Notes under the pieces: model-generated | What the model saw: the letters and a program-made list of their open reading frames with translations, nothing else | Told to the model about the DNA's origin: nothing | Databases searched by the model: none | In this document: piece by piece, positions 6,233-8,638 of the stretch | How positions within the stretch are numbered: position 1 is the first letter of the stretch | Layout: every line of letters begins with the position of its first letter | Translations under genes and position numbers: made by a program | Assembly: GCA_023435505.1 (NCBI GenBank) | Contig: JAEYRR010000118.1 | Span: 1-8,638 of the forward strand | Reading direction: 5' to 3' | DNA from: Bacillota bacterium | GTDB lineage: Bacteria > Bacillota > Clostridia > Lachnospirales > Lachnospiraceae | DNA: 8,638 nt

Positions 6233-7201
6233 ATGTCATTTGTATCATTTTTTAGTAGTGCTGACGTTGCACTTTCTACAAAATTATTAGAAGTTGTCTA
6301 TATGGTAATGGGACTTCTTGCAATCTATACTGGTATTAAGAATGTTTTTGATAAGGAAAATTCCTCTCGCATACTAACCGGTGGTTTTTGGATTATTTTA
6401 GGTATCATAATCGGATTCGGTCGATTCATAAATGGAATGGAAAATGGTGCCGTGATTACAGGTGCATTAATTTTCATTATGGTAATTCCTGCAATCTTAA
6501 AGAAGGTTAAACCAGGAAAGATTGATAAGCCAACAAAGGAACAGAGTGAACGTCTTCTTGAGAAGAACGGCATGAAAGTATTCATCCCAGCTCTTTCTAT
6601 CGGTCTTTCTGCTATAGTGTTTGCAACTTTCACAGAGTTAGGTGCAATCGTAGGTGTAGCAGTCGGCGTTATCATCGGAGTGATTTTCTTAATGATAATG
6701 TCAAAAGAGAATACACCAACGGTATTTTTAAAAGATACCGAACGACTACTATCTACAGTAGGTCCATTATCAATCCTACCAATGCTATTAGCGGCATTGG
6801 GTGCTATCTTTACAAAAGCAGGTGTTGGTGAAGTAATCGCATCTTATGTTGAAAAAATCATTCCAGCAGGAAATGTTTCTGTCGGCATTATCGTATATGC
6901 CCTTGGGATGGTATTCTTCACCATGATTATGGGGAACGCGTATGCGGCAATCACCGTAATGACAGTGGGCATCGGTGGTCCATTTGTATTAGCCTTTGGG
7001 GCCGACCCTACTATTATCGGTATGCTTGCTTTAACAACTGGATTCTGTGGTACTTTATTAACTCCAATGGCAGCGAACTTCAATATTGTACCAGTTGCCA
7101 TGTTAGATATGAAAAATCGGTTTGGTGTAATCAAGAACCAGGTGGTCATCGCTTGTTTTATGATTGTATTCCAGATTGCCTATATGCTTCTTTTTAGCTA
7201 A
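6233..7201 (+). CDS. DUF979 family membrane protein, putative 5-oxoproline transporter subunit
   Basis: 322 residues, mostly hydrophobic, with about nine or ten membrane segments (roughly residues 15-33, 45-62, 68-86, 114-155 as a pair, 175-198, 213-260 as a pair, 262-285 and 300-320). A charged cytoplasmic loop lies at about 87-112 (KKVKPGKIDKPTKEQSERLL). Glycine-rich stretches MGNAYAAITVMTVGIGGPF and CGTLLTPMAANFNIVPVAML are the family's recognisable signature blocks. The start ATG has a very strong site, AAGGGAGG (6218-6225). It follows DUF969 by 15 bases, so the two are translated from one message and probably work as a two-part permease. The transported compound is inferred to be 5-oxoproline from the association with Pcp; nothing in the sequence proves it, nor whether transport is inward or outward. 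Confidence 0.88.
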   Translation: MSFVSFFSSADVALSTKLLEVVYMVMGLLAIYTGIKNVFDKENSSRILTGGFWIILGIIIGFGRFINGMENGAVITGALIFIMVIPAILKKVKPGKIDKPTKEQSERLLEKNGMKVFIPALSIGLSAIVFATFTELGAIVGVAVGVIIGVIFLMIMSKENTPTVFLKDTERLLSTVGPLSILPMLLAALGAIFTKAGVGEVIASYVEKIIPAGNVSVGIIVYALGMVFFTMIMGNAYAAITVMTVGIGGPFVLAFGADPTIIGMLALTTGFCGTLLTPMAANFNIVPVAMLDMKNRFGVIKNQVVIACFMIVFQIAYMLLFS

Positions 7202-7224
7202 TCAGTATACATGAGGATAAGACT

Positions 7225-8220
7225 ATGCATACAAAGTTAGAACGGGGAGCGCGCATCATCACAGAACAGTGGCTTGCGCTTACGTCTGGCGAAAGATTAT
7301 TTATTGTAACAAATGAACAGTATGTGAAGGAAATGGAGCTCATTGAGCAGTATGCTAAAGAAAAGGGCGTAATGACAGAAATGATGACATTTGCGAAGCA
7401 TCCTGGACAGGTTGGGCATTATTTTGATGAGCACGAAACTGCTTTTGATTCTTTTGATGTGATTCTTGGAGCGACCATGCATTCATTAGTGACCACCAAA
7501 GCAGTAAAGAGAGCGATTGAAAGGGGAAGCCGGTTTTTATCGCTTCCCCTTTCAACAAATGACAACAGATCCCTATTGGAGTATGACTTCCTACAGATGG
7601 ACCCGGCAGAGAGCAAACGGATGGCAGATGAACTCCTATTAAAGCTTTCAGGCGGCAAAAAACTTAAGGTTACCACAGCTGCAGGAACGAATCTTACATT
7701 CTCCATGGAAGGAAGAGAGGCCCAGCTTTTTACTGGGGCAACAAGAGAGGGAAGAGGATACTCCTCCTCTAGTTTTGAGATATTTATCCCAGTCGTAGAA
7801 GATCAAACATATGGAACTGGTCTTGTGGATGCGTCTCTTGGTTATCTGGGAATCCCCAAAGAACCTGTTCGAATAGGCATAAAAGAGGGAAGAATATGTG
7901 AAATTGAGCAGAATGAGACTGGGCAGAAGCTAAGTCAGTATATGGCGGATTTTAAGGATGAACGCATGTATGTGGTCGGTGAGTTTGGGATCGGCCTCAA
8001 CACATTCTCTCAGTGTAAGGGAAACAGCTATATAGAAGATGAGTCCACATATGGAACTTTTCATATCGGCTTGGGGCGTAATATCGGGTTTGGTGGAAAG
8101 CATGAGGCGAGAGCTCATTTTGATCTTGTGTTTGACAAGCCGGATATATACGTTGACGGAATCATAATTATGAAGAAGGGTGAAATCATCTGGGATGAGG
8201 AAACTCTTATGGCAATATAG
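7225..8220 (+). CDS. M29-like metallopeptidase (aminopeptidase T-related)
   Basis: 331 residues, shorter than the ~410 of classical M29 aminopeptidases (AmpS/AmpT). The C-terminal half keeps a metal-site pattern that I match by eye to the M29 ligands: Glu185 (FEIFIP), Glu253 (GEFGIGLN), His280 ([10 protein letters not shown]), and His298 with Asp300 ([16 protein letters not shown]). The tyrosine seven residues after the first histidine in AmpT is isoleucine here (Ile287). The N-terminal half is an alpha/beta domain. The protein has no signal peptide, so it is cytoplasmic. It starts 23 bases after the DUF979 stop (site GAGG at 7213-7216) and ends 17 bases before pcp, so it is part of the 5-oxoproline operon. 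It could trim peptides once Pcp has removed the blocked residue, or act directly on 5-oxoproline or a related compound. The family call is reasonable; the substrate is unknown. Confidence 0.78.
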   Translation: MHTKLERGARIITEQWLALTSGERLFIVTNEQYVKEMELIEQYAKEKGVMTEMMTFAKHPGQVGHYFDEHETAFDSFDVILGATMHSLVTTKAVKRAIERGSRFLSLPLSTNDNRSLLEYDFLQMDPAESKRMADELLLKLSGGKKLKVTTAAGTNLTFSMEGREAQLFTGATREGRGYSSSSFEIFIPVVEDQTYGTGLVDASLGYLGIPKEPVRIGIKEGRICEIEQNETGQKLSQYMADFKDERMYVVGEFGIGLNTFSQCKGNSYIEDESTYGTFHIGLGRNIGFGGKHEARAHFDLVFDKPDIYVDGIIIMKKGEIIWDEETLMAI

Positions 8221-8237
8221 AGAAAGGTGTTACAATT

Positions 8238-8638
8238 ATGAAAGTATTGAATACTGGTTTTGATCCATTTGGCGGAGAAAGCGTAAATCCAGCATATGAA
8301 GCAGTGAAAATGCTACCTGATATGGTTGCAGGCGCTGAAGTTATTAAATTAGAGATTCCTACTGTCTACACAAAAAGCGGTCAGACTGTAGAAAAGGCAA
8401 TGGAAGAGCACAATCCAGATGTCGTACTCTGCGTTGGACAAGCAGGTGGAAGAAGTTCCATTCAAATAGAAAAGGTTGCAATCAACCTTGCAGAAGCTAG
8501 AATCAAGGATAATGAAGGACAACAGCCAATGGATACTCCATTACACGAAGATGGAGAAACTGCTTACTTCACCAATCTTCCTTGCAAGGCAGTAGTAAAA
8601 GAGTTACGTGATAACAAGATTCCAGCTCATATCTCTTA
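8238..8638 (+). CDS. pcp: Pyroglutamyl peptidase I (pyrrolidone-carboxylate peptidase), 3' end missing
   Basis: The first 133 complete codons of an enzyme that normally has about 200-215 residues. It is a cytoplasmic cysteine peptidase (family C15) that cleaves N-terminal pyroglutamate from peptides, releasing 5-oxoproline. Hallmarks present: TGFDPFGGE at residues 6-14, [12 protein letters not shown], and the following [10 protein letters not shown], in which Glu78 corresponds to catalytic Glu81 of the Bacillus enzyme, then [11 protein letters not shown]. The catalytic cysteine (in TAGTFVCNH) and histidine lie beyond the window, so activity cannot be confirmed here. The ribosome binding site is AAAGGTG (8223-8229). 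It follows the M29-like gene by 17 bases with no terminator between, so it is cotranscribed with the putative 5-oxoproline transporter genes. A small difference from most homologues is Ile77 where Pro usually precedes the catalytic Glu. Confidence 0.95.
   Translation, partial: MKVLNTGFDPFGGESVNPAYEAVKMLPDMVAGAEVIKLEIPTVYTKSGQTVEKAMEEHNPDVVLCVGQAGGRSSIQIEKVAINLAEARIKDNEGQQPMDTPLHEDGETAYFTNLPCKAVVKELRDNKIPAHIS

Noticed and set aside
6325..7149. Two 100-codon-class open frames on the - strand within the DUF979 gene
   Set aside because: They mirror membrane-segment codons of a clear + strand gene and have no start signals of their own.
7297..7706. Three overlapping - strand frames in the M29-like gene
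   Set aside because: They overlap one another and a well-supported + strand gene; no recognisable protein features.

Overview
The window is AT-rich, with strong AGGAGG-type ribosome binding sites, sigma-A-like promoters and hairpin/T-run terminators. This is typical of a low-GC Gram-positive bacterium. The large secreted proteins combine FN3, Ig-like, DUF6273 and BspA-type leucine-rich-repeat modules, a style common in Lachnospiraceae and related Clostridia. I infer such an anaerobic Clostridia host, but no species marker is present. All recognised genes are on the + strand.

Left half (1-4909), cell-surface proteins. A partial FN3/BspA-LRR protein enters from the left edge. Four bases after its stop lies the wreck of another secreted BspA-like gene (1036-1200): ribosome binding site, signal peptide and the start of the mature domain remain, but an in-frame TGA interrupts it and the body is gone. 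A 10-bp stem hairpin (1234-1274) probably ends that unit. A new promoter with two TATAAT boxes then drives a 1177-residue secreted modular protein. That gene carries an exact-phase 633-bp tandem duplication, and its C-terminal LRR domain is clearly paralogous to that of the first gene.

Middle (4910-5430). A one-gene unit with a near-consensus promoter encodes a 120-residue ArsC/Spx-family thioredoxin-fold protein with a CxxC motif. Two consecutive hairpin terminators close it.

Right half (5431-8638), a peptide/5-oxoproline operon. A promoter with an extended -10 precedes four closely spaced genes: a DUF969 membrane protein, a DUF979 membrane protein, an M29-like metallopeptidase, and pcp (pyroglutamyl peptidase I, cut by the window end). 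DUF969/DUF979 pairs are known neighbours of Pcp and are thought to form a 5-oxoproline transporter. The likely scheme is that Pcp releases 5-oxoproline from N-terminally blocked peptides, the M29-like enzyme works on the unblocked peptides or an unknown related substrate, and the membrane pair moves 5-oxoproline across the membrane. No ring-opening 5-oxoprolinase (PxpABC) is visible in the window.

The points most worth a second look are the uncharacterised M29-like enzyme inside the 5-oxoproline cassette, the uneven divergence between the two 633-bp repeats, and the decayed BspA-like gene.
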